From the NCBI GenBank assembly GCA_030142905.1, contig JASJOG010000002.1, positions 4,071,501-4,135,500 on the forward strand: a stretch of DNA of 64,000 bases, written 5' to 3'. Under the pieces are notes generated by a model that ran no database searches, had not been told where the DNA came from, and saw only the letters and a list, made by a program, of their open reading frames with translations. Each line of letters starts with the position of its first letter. Positions within the stretch are counted from its first letter, which is position 1. This document shows, piece by piece, positions 51,705 through 62,029 of the stretch. Origin of the DNA: Heliopora coerulea. Lineage: Eukaryota; Cnidaria; Anthozoa; Scleralcyonacea; Helioporidae. The position numbers were made by a program, and so were the translations under genes.

Positions 51705-51925
51705 ACTCCTTCTACACCTTTTGCTGTTCATTACCAGAAAATATACTATTATTAACGCCAACCTCAAAGACATTAACGCAAAAATATATTCATTTTATTC
51801 AATCGACATTCACTAGTGTAGATACGCAACCATTTGCATTAAAAGGGCATTCCATAGCGCCAACAGACGACCATTAACACCATTCTACTGCACATTAGGA
51901 ATAACAAAATTTCAATTATGCAAAA
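51705..51925 (+). repeat. third copy of the foldback arm
   Basis: Starts CTACACCTTTTGCTGTTCAT and runs to AACAAAATTTCAATTATGCA. Same orientation as the left arm at 46,728-46,940 and about as diverged. Confidence 0.85.
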
Positions 51926-52233
51926 GAAATATGAAGTACTCTCGAATATTTTGCAATCACCTGAGGACGTAGCCAGAAGCAATTATCTATTGCAATCAAT
52001 GACCCTCGTCAAATCCCATTGATCTCCTTCTGTATAATATCAAAGATTCAGTCACCCCTTCTTTATATAAGGCTTTTGAAATAGCAACGCAAGTTGTAGC
52101 TTTTGTTTGTGGTTTGAATAGGCTGTATGGCTGAGAAAACTTAGATTAGGAATTGAATGTACGTATTTTATCCTTTGTTTGAAAACGTGATTGTTTATCG
52201 TGCGGGTTCGAAGAAAATTTAAATATTATAAGT

Positions 52234-53645
52234 ATGTATGATTTTTATTCATATGATTTCGTTCGCTTAGCCATTACTGAGGTCGTGATAAATGATTGCT
52301 CAAAAGGCGACAATATTTCTTTTAAACAAAGTTTTCATGCTATTGACCTGGATGCTTTTACAATTATTGTAAGGGACGAAAAGGATGTAAAGAAACCGAT
52401 GAAGTTACGAAAGATGGTGAGCACGAGGCGAATTCTATCAAGTCTGCAGGTAGGTCGGCTTGTTTAGCTTAGTATTCCTTTACTTGTTTAGTTTTTAGTT
52501 TCATGAAATTCGTGTCCTTTTATCCAGGAAAACGAGTTCGAAAACCGATAACGTCGTTGACCTGCCAAACCTAGTTGAATGTCAGATGCAATCTGTGGGA
52601 AATGGGGTTGGCTGTGTAGAACTTCTAAGCCGAGGCGTGCTGGAAGGAATGATGCCATCCGCAAAGACCCTTATAGTGGCGAAACACTGATTGACACGAG
52701 TAGACAAGAAACAGTTGATGACCAAATGGACTTTTTCCTGGCATGTTTCCTTGCCGAAGTGCGGAAAGTAGACAGAAAAGAATATCCGGGGAAGATTATA
52801 TGTGAGATGCTAAGTACAATACAAACCTATTTACGTGTGGAATACAAATGCAGTGTACTTTTAATTAATAAGACATGTTTTGTATTTAAAAATTGAAATT
52901 CGGCTCTAAATTTTGTACTGAAAGATAGGGCCTGGGCTAGGATTAGGAATAGAAGTCACACAAGCCAACTTCATTTCAGATGATCTAGAGTATCATTGGT
53001 GGGAGCAGGATTTCTTTGGAAGCTGTAGCGAGGAGTTTTTCAGAGAATACTGTATTTATTCGAGCTTAAATTTCGTCGAAGGGCTGGTCAACTGTACAAA
53101 AAGTTGAGGAAAAATTCGCAGCTTTCTCCACAGCTTGGTGAATTTAGCAATGAAAGTTTGCAATGTGTGGAGCATGTGACCAAAACCAACAAAGGGGAAT
53201 TAGCCCATTCGCGTATCAACAGAAAAGTTATTCGGGCGTATAAAAGTTTGGAAAATGCGGAGCGTTGTCCAAATGAAGTCTATAGGAAATATTTGTCACA
53301 CGTTTCAAAAGAAACCAGTGATAATACGTCTTATTTGCGAGCTGTGGGTAAGCCAGACGATGAGAGGTAGGGAAAAATTAGAAAATATAGTGAAAGGCAT
53401 TGTACAAATCACTTCTTGCAGAGTAGTAACGCTACAAGTTTGTATGATGCAGCAATACCTAAATAACTGATTAATGTTCACCGGTCATCTGACGGAGTTA
53501 AGGCGTATAAATGTATTTCATAATCGCTTGAACGAAAAGCGATTGAAATATTGCATAGAACTGTACCTAACATTGAAATAAGTGTGGAAAGAGAGACTAA
53601 ATATTTAAATGAATATGATCACGAAGAAGGCAGCATTTCAGGTTC
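52234..53645 (+). pseudogene. Crypton-like tyrosine recombinase relic
   Basis: A first segment (52,234-52,467) ends at a possible donor (CTGCAG then GTAGGT). 52,579-52,896 shows MDFFLACFLAEVRKVD and KEYPGKIICEMLSTIQTYLR, matching the N-terminal helical domain shared by Crypton-derived proteins (KDGxxYPxxTLYxMVxxIQ pattern). A shifted stretch near 52,995 reads EYHWWEQDFFG. 53,104-53,370 shows LRKNSQLSPQLGEF, HVTKTNKGELAHSR, NAERCPNEVYRKYLSH and YLRAVGKPDDE. The end near 53,460-53,540 reads VHRSSDGVKAYKCIS, the late HRS region of the recombinase core. Frames break at least three times. No active Tyr is evident. A domesticated relative is possible but unlikely given the breaks. Confidence 0.7.
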
Positions 53646-53654
53646 TGATCAATG

Positions 53655-54780
53655 GTTCTAGATAGATAGATAGATGTTTTTAATTGGTAAAGCTTGCAGC
53701 CATAGGCTGAATTATGTTTACATTACAAAATACATTCACTTCTACTATGTTACACCAGTTTTACAATTTACCTGGAACTAACGGAAGTTTAGAAACAATA
53801 AGTAAAAATTTACTCTAATGGACAATTTTTAAAAAGGTCGATTCTAATGTTAAGAGTTATTCAATCTAAAATACTAAAATTGGTTAAAATTTTAATGCGT
53901 TTGCGATAAAAAAACTGTTTTTAAAACGGTTTGTTCTGAAGTTTACATTAAACTTATGTTTGGTCCTAAGTTCGGTAGCATAGATATGTCGGGGAGGGAG
54001 AAATTCGTGAAGTTTGTGGTTTTCATCACTCATGATATCCAGGAAAAGATTATTCGTTATCTTTTCTCTTCTGGTACTGAGGTGTTGGAGGCCAGTAATT
54101 ATCAGCGCATCTGCATATGAGGTCCAGGGATAGATTATTTTCAACGCTCTTTTCTGAATCATTTCCAAGTCATTGGATAAGTAGTTGGACAGACTGTTGT
54201 GAAAGACCGGGCATGCATATTCCAAGATTGGTCTAATACATGTGCTGTAAAATACAATTAATTCCTTAGTCCCAACTTTGGCTCGTTTGAGTTGTGACAA
54301 AAAGTACAATCGCTTTCTTGCTTTCACGATGGTTTGGTAAATGTGATCGTTCCATTTTAAATTGTTGGAAACGGTTAATCCGAGGATTTTTGCACACGGA
54401 ACCACCTCCAAAGGGGTATCGTTTACAACAACTGGATCGAAAGTAGCACTTGGTTCACCAAAGCCAATACGTAATTCTTTACATTTCTGTTCATTCAATT
54501 GAAATTTTAATTCAGAGATTTGGGTTAGTAGATCATTAACTGTGGTCTGGATTCTGCTTTCGTTGCATTTGCTGACTAATTCATCAACAGTTGTGTCATC
54601 TACGAACTTCCACATGTCACCACAAGAGACTGTTAGTTCATCGATCATTATTAAATATAGCCATGGACCTAATTTTGTACCCTGTGGAACTCCGGCGGGA
54701 ACTTCAGCCCAATCCGAGTAATCCTCTTGGTTTAGCTTTACCCTTTGTTTTCTGCATGTGAGAAAATCTGTAATCCAGTT
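53655..54780 (-). pseudogene. LINE 3' part (RT palm, thumb and tail)
   Basis: From 54,780 downward: FNWITDFLTCRKQRV, AGVPQGTKLGPWLYL and then MWKFVDDTTVDELV with the catalytic FVDD near 54,600. Thumb motifs CAKILGLTVSNNLKWNDHI, FYSTCIRPILEYACPVFHNS and EMIQKRALKIIYP run to 53,884. The 3' end at about 53,655 has a (TAGA)n tail. The 765-nt frame is open, but the endonuclease and first half of RT are absent. This RT type is common in jockey/CR1-like invertebrate LINEs. Confidence 0.87.
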
Positions 54781-54883
54781 GAATATCCCGGAAGATTATA
54801 TGTGAGATGCTAAGTACAATACAAACCTATTTACGTGTGGAATACAAATGCAGTGTAATTTTAATTAATAAGACATGTTTTGT
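54781..54883 (+). repeat. 103-bp copy of the Crypton-like segment
   Basis: Nearly identical to 52,781-52,883, exactly 2,000 bp away, with about three differences. It abuts the 5' end of the - strand LINE. Confidence 0.92.
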
Positions 54884-55720
54884 CTACTGTAGTCTACTGT
54901 AGTTAATACAGGTTACAGCAAGATCGTTGTTGCATATAATTGATAGTTTTTAATGTGTAATAACTGTCATGCTGTTTCCTGATCTTGTGTATTTGTAATT
55001 ATTGTGATGTCATGGCCCGATGTTATAATCTGGAATATGTTGTTTAGATTGCTGTGCAATTGGTTTGTTGACCTTTTTATTCTATGTGCAATGATAAAAT
55101 TTCCGGCTGTTATATTTATTTTAGGTACGATGTAGGCTTTTAAATGTTATCTTACAATTCGGAGAAGCAACTTTATCCTTTATCTAATATTCAAATTTTT
55201 AAGCCGAAATTTCTTTACGGCTGGTTGAAGTATTTTTAACAGTGCATCATGCAAGCTGCAATATTTTTAATATTGCCGGGTGTTCATTTTTAATATTGGT
55301 AGTTTAGTACGTTTAGAATAACCCCAGATAATTTCCCTACTAACAAAAAAAACCCGTCTCCGTTTTCCTAAGACATTTGGAATAACAGTCCTGTCAGACT
55401 GGAATCTTTGATATAACGCAGAAAGTAAACAACGGAATTTGAGGAGGATCAGTAATTATTTTCGGTAATTATAGTCTTGGAATATTTAATGACATATTTA
55501 AAACAATCTAAGACTCTAATTCCTCTTGGTGTTGCCATAACAACGTGTCGTGCTTTTCTATGTAATCGCTACACTATTTGCGATCGTTACAATCGCTCGA
55601 AAAAATTAACTCAGCGATTGCAGCTATTATATGGAAAACGTGCTCTCAGAAATTCTAGCGATGGCAACGACCGTAGATAGACAGCAACGGTTGCAATCGG
55701 GAAAATAGCAAACTTAAGCA
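54884..55720. other. no gene recognised
   Basis: AT-rich. A segment at about 55,575-55,660 has GCGAT/TCGC motifs that resemble 59,520-59,560. Nothing else is supported. Confidence 0.3.
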
Positions 55721-55721
55721 G

Positions 55722-56050
55722 CTGACGTTCTTGAGCCACGGACGTCAGCCGAAACATTTGACGAACAGGTGTTTTTGAATTTTAGGCTGTGTATTCAGCA
55801 GAATCTTTTATGGAAACTGAAATTATAGATTACTCAAAAATCCCAGGAGAGTCCATAGCATGTCTAATAGCTATTCGACGATGAACATGACTGAAAAGCC
55901 GTTTTTATACCACAGATGTTTAATTCGTCTGGACGACTTAAGGCGAAGATTTTTAGTTCGTCTGATTTCGTCTCGTATAAAGACGGGCAAAGACGAACTA
56001 AATGTCTAGACGACCTAAATGATTTAGTTCGTTTTTAAATACGTAGATAC
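55722..56050 (+). repeat. left arm of a large inverted repeat
   Basis: GACGTTCTTGAGCCACGGAC at 55,725-55,744 and 55,898-56,035 (GCCGTTTTTATACCACAGAT, then CGTCTxGACGACTTAAGGCG and onward) recur inverted at 59,240-59,050 and about 59,405-59,385. It looks like one end of a DNA transposon with long inverted ends. A target duplication was not resolved. Confidence 0.65.
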
Positions 56051-56107
56051 CATGGTAACTGTTTAAACATGGTAACGTTTTTAAATACGTAGATACCGTA
56101 GATACCA

Positions 56108-56247
56108 TTGGTAACTGTGTATACCTCTTTAAAGCGTATATTACTCTTCATCTTCTCCTACTTTATCTTTAATTACCAATCACCATGGTATCTACGTATT
56201 TAAAATCTGTGTTTAAATTTGTTACCACGACAAAATCACTGTTTTAT
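56108..56247 (+). repeat. left pseudo-LTR of PLE
   Basis: Starts TTGGTAACTGTGTATACCTC. The matching right copy is at 58,911-59,048. Confidence 0.88.
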
Positions 56248-58640
56248 TATTTGAAGAAACGTTATAGTGGTGGTCAAGTCAGTGACTTGAACAAATTGGT
56301 GAGGCTACGGGGGAAAATGCGTTGTTGTAAGAACAGGATTGTGTTGTTGAAGGAATGTTTGAGCTCGGGGGTTTCTCCTAAGGATGTGATGTTGCGAATT
56401 ACCAAGAGCAGAGCACGTCACGCGTTGGTTATGGAAAAGGCATTCATGACGGATGACATTCATAAAGAGGAGAGCAGGCTCAGGTTTTTGACGAGAGAAG
56501 CTTCCAGAGAAATGCTAAGGGTCAAACATAGCTTATCCAAGTTTGATTTCATTGGATTCTGCATGTACATTGGACAAATTAATAACAAAAAAAAAAGCTT
56601 CAGATCAAGCTAAGGAACGCCTAGATCTCGTCAAGAGACTTAAGCGAAGACGTTATGGTAGTGTGGAACTTTCTATACATGTAACAAACCTATCTAGTTA
56701 TCAACTGACGCCTATAGAAACCAAGGTGTTGTCAAAAGGGTTAAACTTTGCCATTCCACCTGGAAAACTAAAACGTGAATCCATACTTAGTGAATTTGAG
56801 ACATTTTGGGCGCAGTTAGAAAACCTAACATCCCACAACGAAGAACTATTAATCGCTTGTAAAGCCAAAGTCTGTGGCATTGCCTATGCGTACAGTGGAA
56901 CACCTATAGAATCTAAAGACTTTTCTCTTACTAGGGAACATCTTATTGCCTTGTCAAAACTACGCAAAACAAGGATACTGTTATTTGCAAACCAGATAAG
57001 GGCTCTGGGGTAGTTGTTTTGAATAAAGCAGATTACGAGGAGAAAATGTTGCATATACTTAATGATAACAGAAAATTTTGTGAACTAGGCAAATTGCCGC
57101 AACGTGATAAGACAGCATCTAATGAAAGAAAACTACAATCGCTATTGTTACGCCTGAAGAAATCAAACCAGATCAATGATGGCTTCTATGAGCGAGCTAG
57201 GCCTACAGGCTCGGAACGTCCTAGAATGTACGGACTTCCCAAAACGCACAAAGAAGGGACTCCTTCAAGACCCATTCTGTCGATGATAAAATCAGCACAA
57301 CACAATTTGGCCAAGGAACTCTCACTTCTTTTAATGCCAGTACTGGATAAATTCTCAAGCAGAGTTGTTAAAGATTCGTTTAGTTTTGTCAAAGGGCTAC
57401 GAGAAATAACTATTGACACGAAGAATCTGGTCATGTGTTCGTTTGACATAGTAAACTTAATTACAAATATCCCTCTGGATGAAACTATAAGTATTTGTGC
57501 CAATACTTTATACCACACAGATATTACACCACCAGAAATTTCTGAAGGCGCTTTCTGTGAACTTATGATTGCCGCCACAAAGGGGGTAGAAATTTAGCTT
57601 TGGCGACACTATGTTCAAACAGATCGATGGAGTGGCAATGGGGTCACCATTAGGCCCTGCTCTAGCAAATATCTTTGTCGGATATCACGAGTCTAGACTG
57701 TTTCAATCTATATCGCACGAACTACCCGAGTGGTACAAACGGTATGTAGATGACACTTTCGCAATATTTAACGGCTACAGTGAAACCAATGCCTTTCTAG
57801 ATACTCTCAACAAAATTCACCCATCATTAAAATTTACTTGCTAGTATGAGAAAGATAATAAACTTCCTTTCCTCGACGTACTAGTGCACAAAGAGGACAC
57901 GGCTCTCTTGACAAGTGTTTACAGAAAACCGACTTTTACAGGCCTGTACACAAGATTTGATTCCTTCAGTGCTAGAAAGCAAAAACTCTCCTTGATTAAA
58001 TGTTTAATTGACCGTACTCATAAGATTGCATCTAAGAAATTTCTTCAAAGTGATCTTGACAAGTTGAAATCTATATTTTTATCTAATGGCTACCCGGATA
58101 GTATACTTGATAGGGCTTTTAATCAAAGTGAAAAAGACAAACCAATTGGACCCGCTAAATGTTCAGTCTATTTAAAACTTCCATGGATAGGACAAATTTC
58201 CGAAACTTTTGGACAATCGATCAAGCTAATTACTGAGCAAACATTTTTTGTTGATAGATTCGTTGGCATTTTTTCCGACGAAAACTATCCTCCCACCTAC
58301 TCACAAAGTCTCTACCTGCTTCTTCATCTAGCTGTGTTATATACGAATTTAAATGCGAATGTGGATCTCGCTATGTGGGTAGAACTAATCAGAGAATGAG
58401 TGATAGGATCAAACAACATGTTCCTAGCGTCATTAGAAATAAAACTCAGCCATCACGTCAACAACCAGAACGACTATGCCGTTCCAGTCAATTCATCAGT
58501 TGCGACTCAGCTGTTGGCAAACATCTTTTTGTCCAACAAGTCTTGCGCCGAAAACTACTCAGACGATAATTTTAGAATTCTTTACAAATGCCGTTCCGCC
58601 TTTCAATTAAAGGTGATGAAGCCATTTACATAAAACGTAA
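56185..58640 (+). pseudogene. Penelope-type reverse transcriptase and GIY-YIG nuclease
   Basis: The N-terminal part (56,185-57,013) is basic and contains RYGSVELSIHVTNLSSYQL and LTPIETKVLSKGLNF. RT follows: RARPTGSERPRMYGLPKTHK near 57,200, SRPILSMIKSAQHNLAKELS, CSFDIVNLITNIPLDETI, DGVAMGSPLGPALANIF near 57,625 and RYVDDTFAIF near 57,742, the catalytic YVDD. Downstream, LLTSVYRKPTFTGLYTRFDS is a PLE-typical RT tail. The nuclease reads VIYEFKCECGSRYVGRTNQR and MSDRIKQHV near 58,335-58,420. Breaks include an A-run shift near 56,595, stops at 57,595 and 57,842 and a shift near 58,370. It is from a different PLE lineage than the copies at 17 and 35 kb. Confidence 0.9.
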
Positions 58641-58910
58641 TGATCCTGATCTGTGTCGGCAAAAGGAATTTGTTTTCCAACTATCCCTATTTTGACCCTC
58701 CCACATACCGTTGGGTCGATGTCATCAGTTTTCTTTAGACTATATAAGCAGGTGATATATTTCTTTAGTTAGCAGACGTATAGCACTTGATAAGTGGTCT
58801 GCCGAAATGCATCGTGCTTTTTTCTAATTCTTTAGGCTTATTCTTTACGTAGAATTTTACCTCTTTAAGTTTCATACAGTTCTTTTAAGAACTAAACTAT
58901 CCAACAGTCT

Positions 58911-59048
58911 TTGGTAACTGTGTATACCTCTTTAAAGCATATATTACTCTTCATCTTCTTCTACTTTATCTTAAATTAACAATCACCATGGTATCTACGT
59001 ATTTAAAAACTGTGTTTAAATTTTTACCACGACAAAATCGCTGTTTTA
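58911..59048 (+). repeat. right pseudo-LTR of PLE
   Basis: Direct copy of 56,108-56,247 with a few substitutions and one or two short gaps. Confidence 0.88.
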
Positions 59049-59049
59049 T

Positions 59050-59410
59050 GATTTAGTTCGTCTACATAAACCCAATAAATCATGTAGGTCGTCTGCACGT
59101 TTACGTTTAGTTTGTCTTTGCCCGACTTTATACGAGACGAATACAAGACGAATTAAATCAGACAAACTAAAAGTCTCCGCCTTAAGTCGTCTAGACGAAT
59201 TAAACGTCTGTAGTACAAAAACAGCCAAAGATGTAGGCGTCGTCTTCAGAAGGTGGAAATGCTGATAGTGGCGTCTGTTTAGAACGAAACCCACGTTTTC
59301 CATGTTCTACGACGCTCCTGAGATTTGAAATTATTCATTTTATTTGTTTTGGATGAAAAATTATTGACAGAAAAAGCCGTCCGTGGCTCAAGAACGTCAA
59401 CTCCTTAAGT
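59050..59410 (-). repeat. right arm of the large inverted repeat
   Basis: Inverted counterpart of 55,722-56,050. The outermost shared block is CGTCCGTGGCTCAAGAACGTC at 59,381-59,401. The inner block ends at TACAAAAACAGCC (59,225). Confidence 0.65.
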
Positions 59411-60119
59411 TCGCAAATGTTGTGTCTCAGCGGTCGTGCTCCCTGCGATCACCGAGTTCACGACTTCTATTTGATTGCTGCGGTCATAAAGGATATTTTT
59501 TGAGGGATTACTACAATCCCTGAGATCGCTACGATTGCTCCAAAAATATTCAAGTGATCTTGTGGAAACCGTGAACTCAGCGAACCGAGCAATTACGATT
59601 GATGAGATACAACATTTTCTTGAGAATCGATGAGATAGGCGAACACGGTGGAAATCGTAACGAAGTATGAAAATCCATGCCTAGTTCAAAACAAGCAGAA
59701 AGAGCATAATCATGACAAAGTTTATCAAGGTCGAACTTCTCGTAGGATTTAACACAACATCGTCAGAGAATGAATTAAAAACAGACTACTATAAAATAAA
59801 AGGTTCCTGCTACAGGTTAATATAATTTGGCATTTGAAAGGAAATGGGTTGTGGAAAGATGTCAGAGGTGACGAAGGAAGGTAAAGATTTCAGAACAGTG
59901 AAAGCGGAATTGAGTATAGGATTAAGTTTTTGAATAAGCTTTCTCTTACGAGGAGGTCACAGCGTGTCTCTGTACTGAGAGAAAATGAGGCTAGTCCAGC
60001 CAGAGCGTGCTTAGGACGCGTGTTACTTTATAATTAGAGCCTCTGAGTTGAATATTATAAGATGATGCAAAATTATTTTCGGGCCCCCTTCGCACCTCCA
60101 CTAGCCATCCTGTTTTCAT
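59411..60119. other. no gene recognised
   Basis: Sequence with GATCGCTACGATTGCTCC-like motifs continuing the flanking repeat to about 59,650, then nothing I can assign. Confidence 0.3.
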
Positions 60120-61127
60120 CCACTACGGTTTAAAGCCATAAGCTTTAAGGTTTCTAATCAGCTTGAGTTTGCTGAATGGTCTCTCTGCAGAGGCTACTGC
60201 TGCTGGAATTGTTAACAGTATTCGTAAGCTGACTCAAACACTTGGAAATAGGTCACCAAGTTTGTATTGTGTTAATAAGTTGAACAGGTCTAATGGCTTT
60301 AGGTGTGCACTTCCAAAATTTGCCTTATGCACTGAGGGTAAATGTTGCATTTCGGTCATAAAATCCTGACCATTAAGGTCAGCAGGATATTTCTCTGCTA
60401 AAGATAAAGCTTTTCCTTTCACATCACTTGCCGACATGCCGATGGTGAGATATTTCCACAAGAAATCAAACTTTTCAGCCAACTGCTTAACAGCGTTGAA
60501 GCGGACAGTAAATCCTGCTATTACATCATCTACCAAAACGTAAAACAGACTTTGTAAAGTAGGTCTCTTCTGATGAACCATTTGTGTCATTCATTACCGC
60601 CAAGTTAGCATCAGGTGTGCGGTCACGGTCACATGCAGCCTTGCCCTCAAGCGCCTAACTCCACCACATCCACGAGAGAGTTTTATTTCTATCTTCAGGT
60701 TTGACGCAACTACCTTGGCTTCATTCCACATGCATTTCCAGTTTCGAAGTTTTGTCAAATCTGCGAGTAGTGTTTCAAAGTTTGATACTTCGACATCCAA
60801 CGTGGCATTTCTAGCTTGTATGACGTAATTGCAGTTACCTATGCGAGCTAATATTTTGTACCACACAGCTGAAATTAACACACAGACGAAAGATGTCGCA
60901 TAGGGATCCACATGCGCGCGCACATTTTTAGAGAAAACGGCAGAATGGTGCATTAGACAATTATAATGACTTAGATAACTTTCCTCCCCCACCCGCCATA
61001 ATAATTTGTTTGGGCAGCTTAAAATTGATTTTTTCATTGCCATTTGCTTTTTTTGCAAACATTTTGATGGTGCCCACAAGAAACTCTCCTTGTTCCTCCG
61101 GGCCCTGGAGGGATGCACCGGCTGCAC
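60120..61127 (-). pseudogene. ZMYM1-like hAT transposase remnant
   Basis: Read downward from 61,127. 60,600-60,900 shows VWYKILARIGNCNYVIQARN and TLDVEVSNFETLLADLTKLR, then WNEAKVVASNL. 60,234-60,590 shows YVLVDDVIAGFTVRFNAVKQ and LAEKFDFLW, then EKYPADLNGQDFMTEMQHL and SAHLKPLDLFNLL. 60,140-60,235 shows LRILLTIPAAVASAERPFSK and LKLIRNL, the hAT C-terminal dimerisation motif. Stops near 60,231 and a frame change near 60,592 break it. The N-terminal zinc finger and DDE core start are missing. The order is that of ZMYM1/ZNF862-like transposases. Confidence 0.8.
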
Positions 61128-61917
61128 CCCCGTCTCATATGCCTTGTATATAATACTCTTATATAAACATGGCTGCGGGCCAATAGGAGCTCATGTAAGA
61201 AGCAACTTATTTATAATAGCTTTTGAATAGTAGAAATCCAAGTTGTATTGCTCGTGTACTGTGTTCTAACCTCTTTTGGTAAAACTAAACTCCTGTCCCA
61301 TTTGGGTTTTTGTTTAATTGATGTAATGAACGGTTTCAGACAGTGCTTCTTTCCTTGGTCGCTCTTCAAGTTCGTTAATCGATTTAGACCTGCATTGAAA
61401 ATACGAAAATTTATAAAAATGAAAATAGATAAACATAAAAATCAATCAATAAATTAATAATGTATTGCAAAATGGCAAAATTTGTTAAAAAGTATGAAAC
61501 AAAGTATCCTGACAGTGACCAATTTTTATTTAATGCCTTGCTTAACTCTAATCCTAATGTTAGTTACTCTCTTAAAATCTCATCCTCATCTGCACAGTAC
61601 AGTGAATGCTGCCACACTGCATGCAATGTTAGTCAGTCTGTCCTTGACTTACTGCACCTGAGTAGAACACATATGCAGGGAAACAACATTCCCAAAAAAT
61701 GAACTCAACCAAACCCACCCTTCATAGGGAGGTACGTGTATTTGCAATCACACACTATCTAATCAATAATGGCTCAAGTTGCCCTAATCCCAACTCCAAC
61801 ACCAAAAGGGTGGCAGTTTGTAAGCATCTGTTAAACTGCACTCTAGTCTTACCCCCCAGAAGAAAATAAATAGAATGACATAAGCAATCTTAAATCATTT
61901 ATTTAAAAACAACTTAC
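61128..61917. other. possible terminal exon region of a - strand host gene
   Basis: On the - strand an acceptor TTTTCAATGCAG ends at 61390. From 61389 to 61211 a frame in phase with the exon at 61,918-62,029 stays open for 58 codons to TAA. An alternative frame reads SKSINELEERPRKEALSETV before a stop and looks equally protein-like but does not fit the phase. On the + strand a frame at 61,460-61,702 has no recognised motif. Confidence 0.3.
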
Positions 61918-62029
61918 CTGTATGTTCAATGTGAACACTTATTGAATTTCGTTTTAATTCCAGATTCCCAGGATCTGATGCAAAAATTGTAATGAAAGGT
62001 GGCTTCCCTTTTAGCCTTTCAACAGGATC
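61918..62029 (-). CDS. internal exon of an unidentified - strand gene
   Basis: The - strand acceptor TGACTTTAG precedes 62029 and the donor GTAAGT follows 61918. Only one of three frames is open across the 112 nt. It reads DPVERLKGKPPFITIFASDP and then GNLELKRNSISVHIEHT, a balanced, soluble-protein composition. It starts in phase 0 and ends in phase 1. I do not recognise the family. No transposon lies within the neighbouring 500 bp, consistent with a host gene. Confidence 0.6.

Larger units (their letters stand above)
56108..59048 (+). mobile_element. Penelope-like element with direct terminal repeats
   Basis: 56,108-56,247 is repeated directly at 58,911-59,048 (about 94% by eye), so the RT-GIY-YIG body lies between pseudo-LTRs as in other PLEs. 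The coding start overlaps the left repeat. A motif TTGATAAG...GAAATGC at 58,788-58,810 may be a degraded hammerhead-like end. The element sits between inverted repeats of a different element. Confidence 0.85.
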
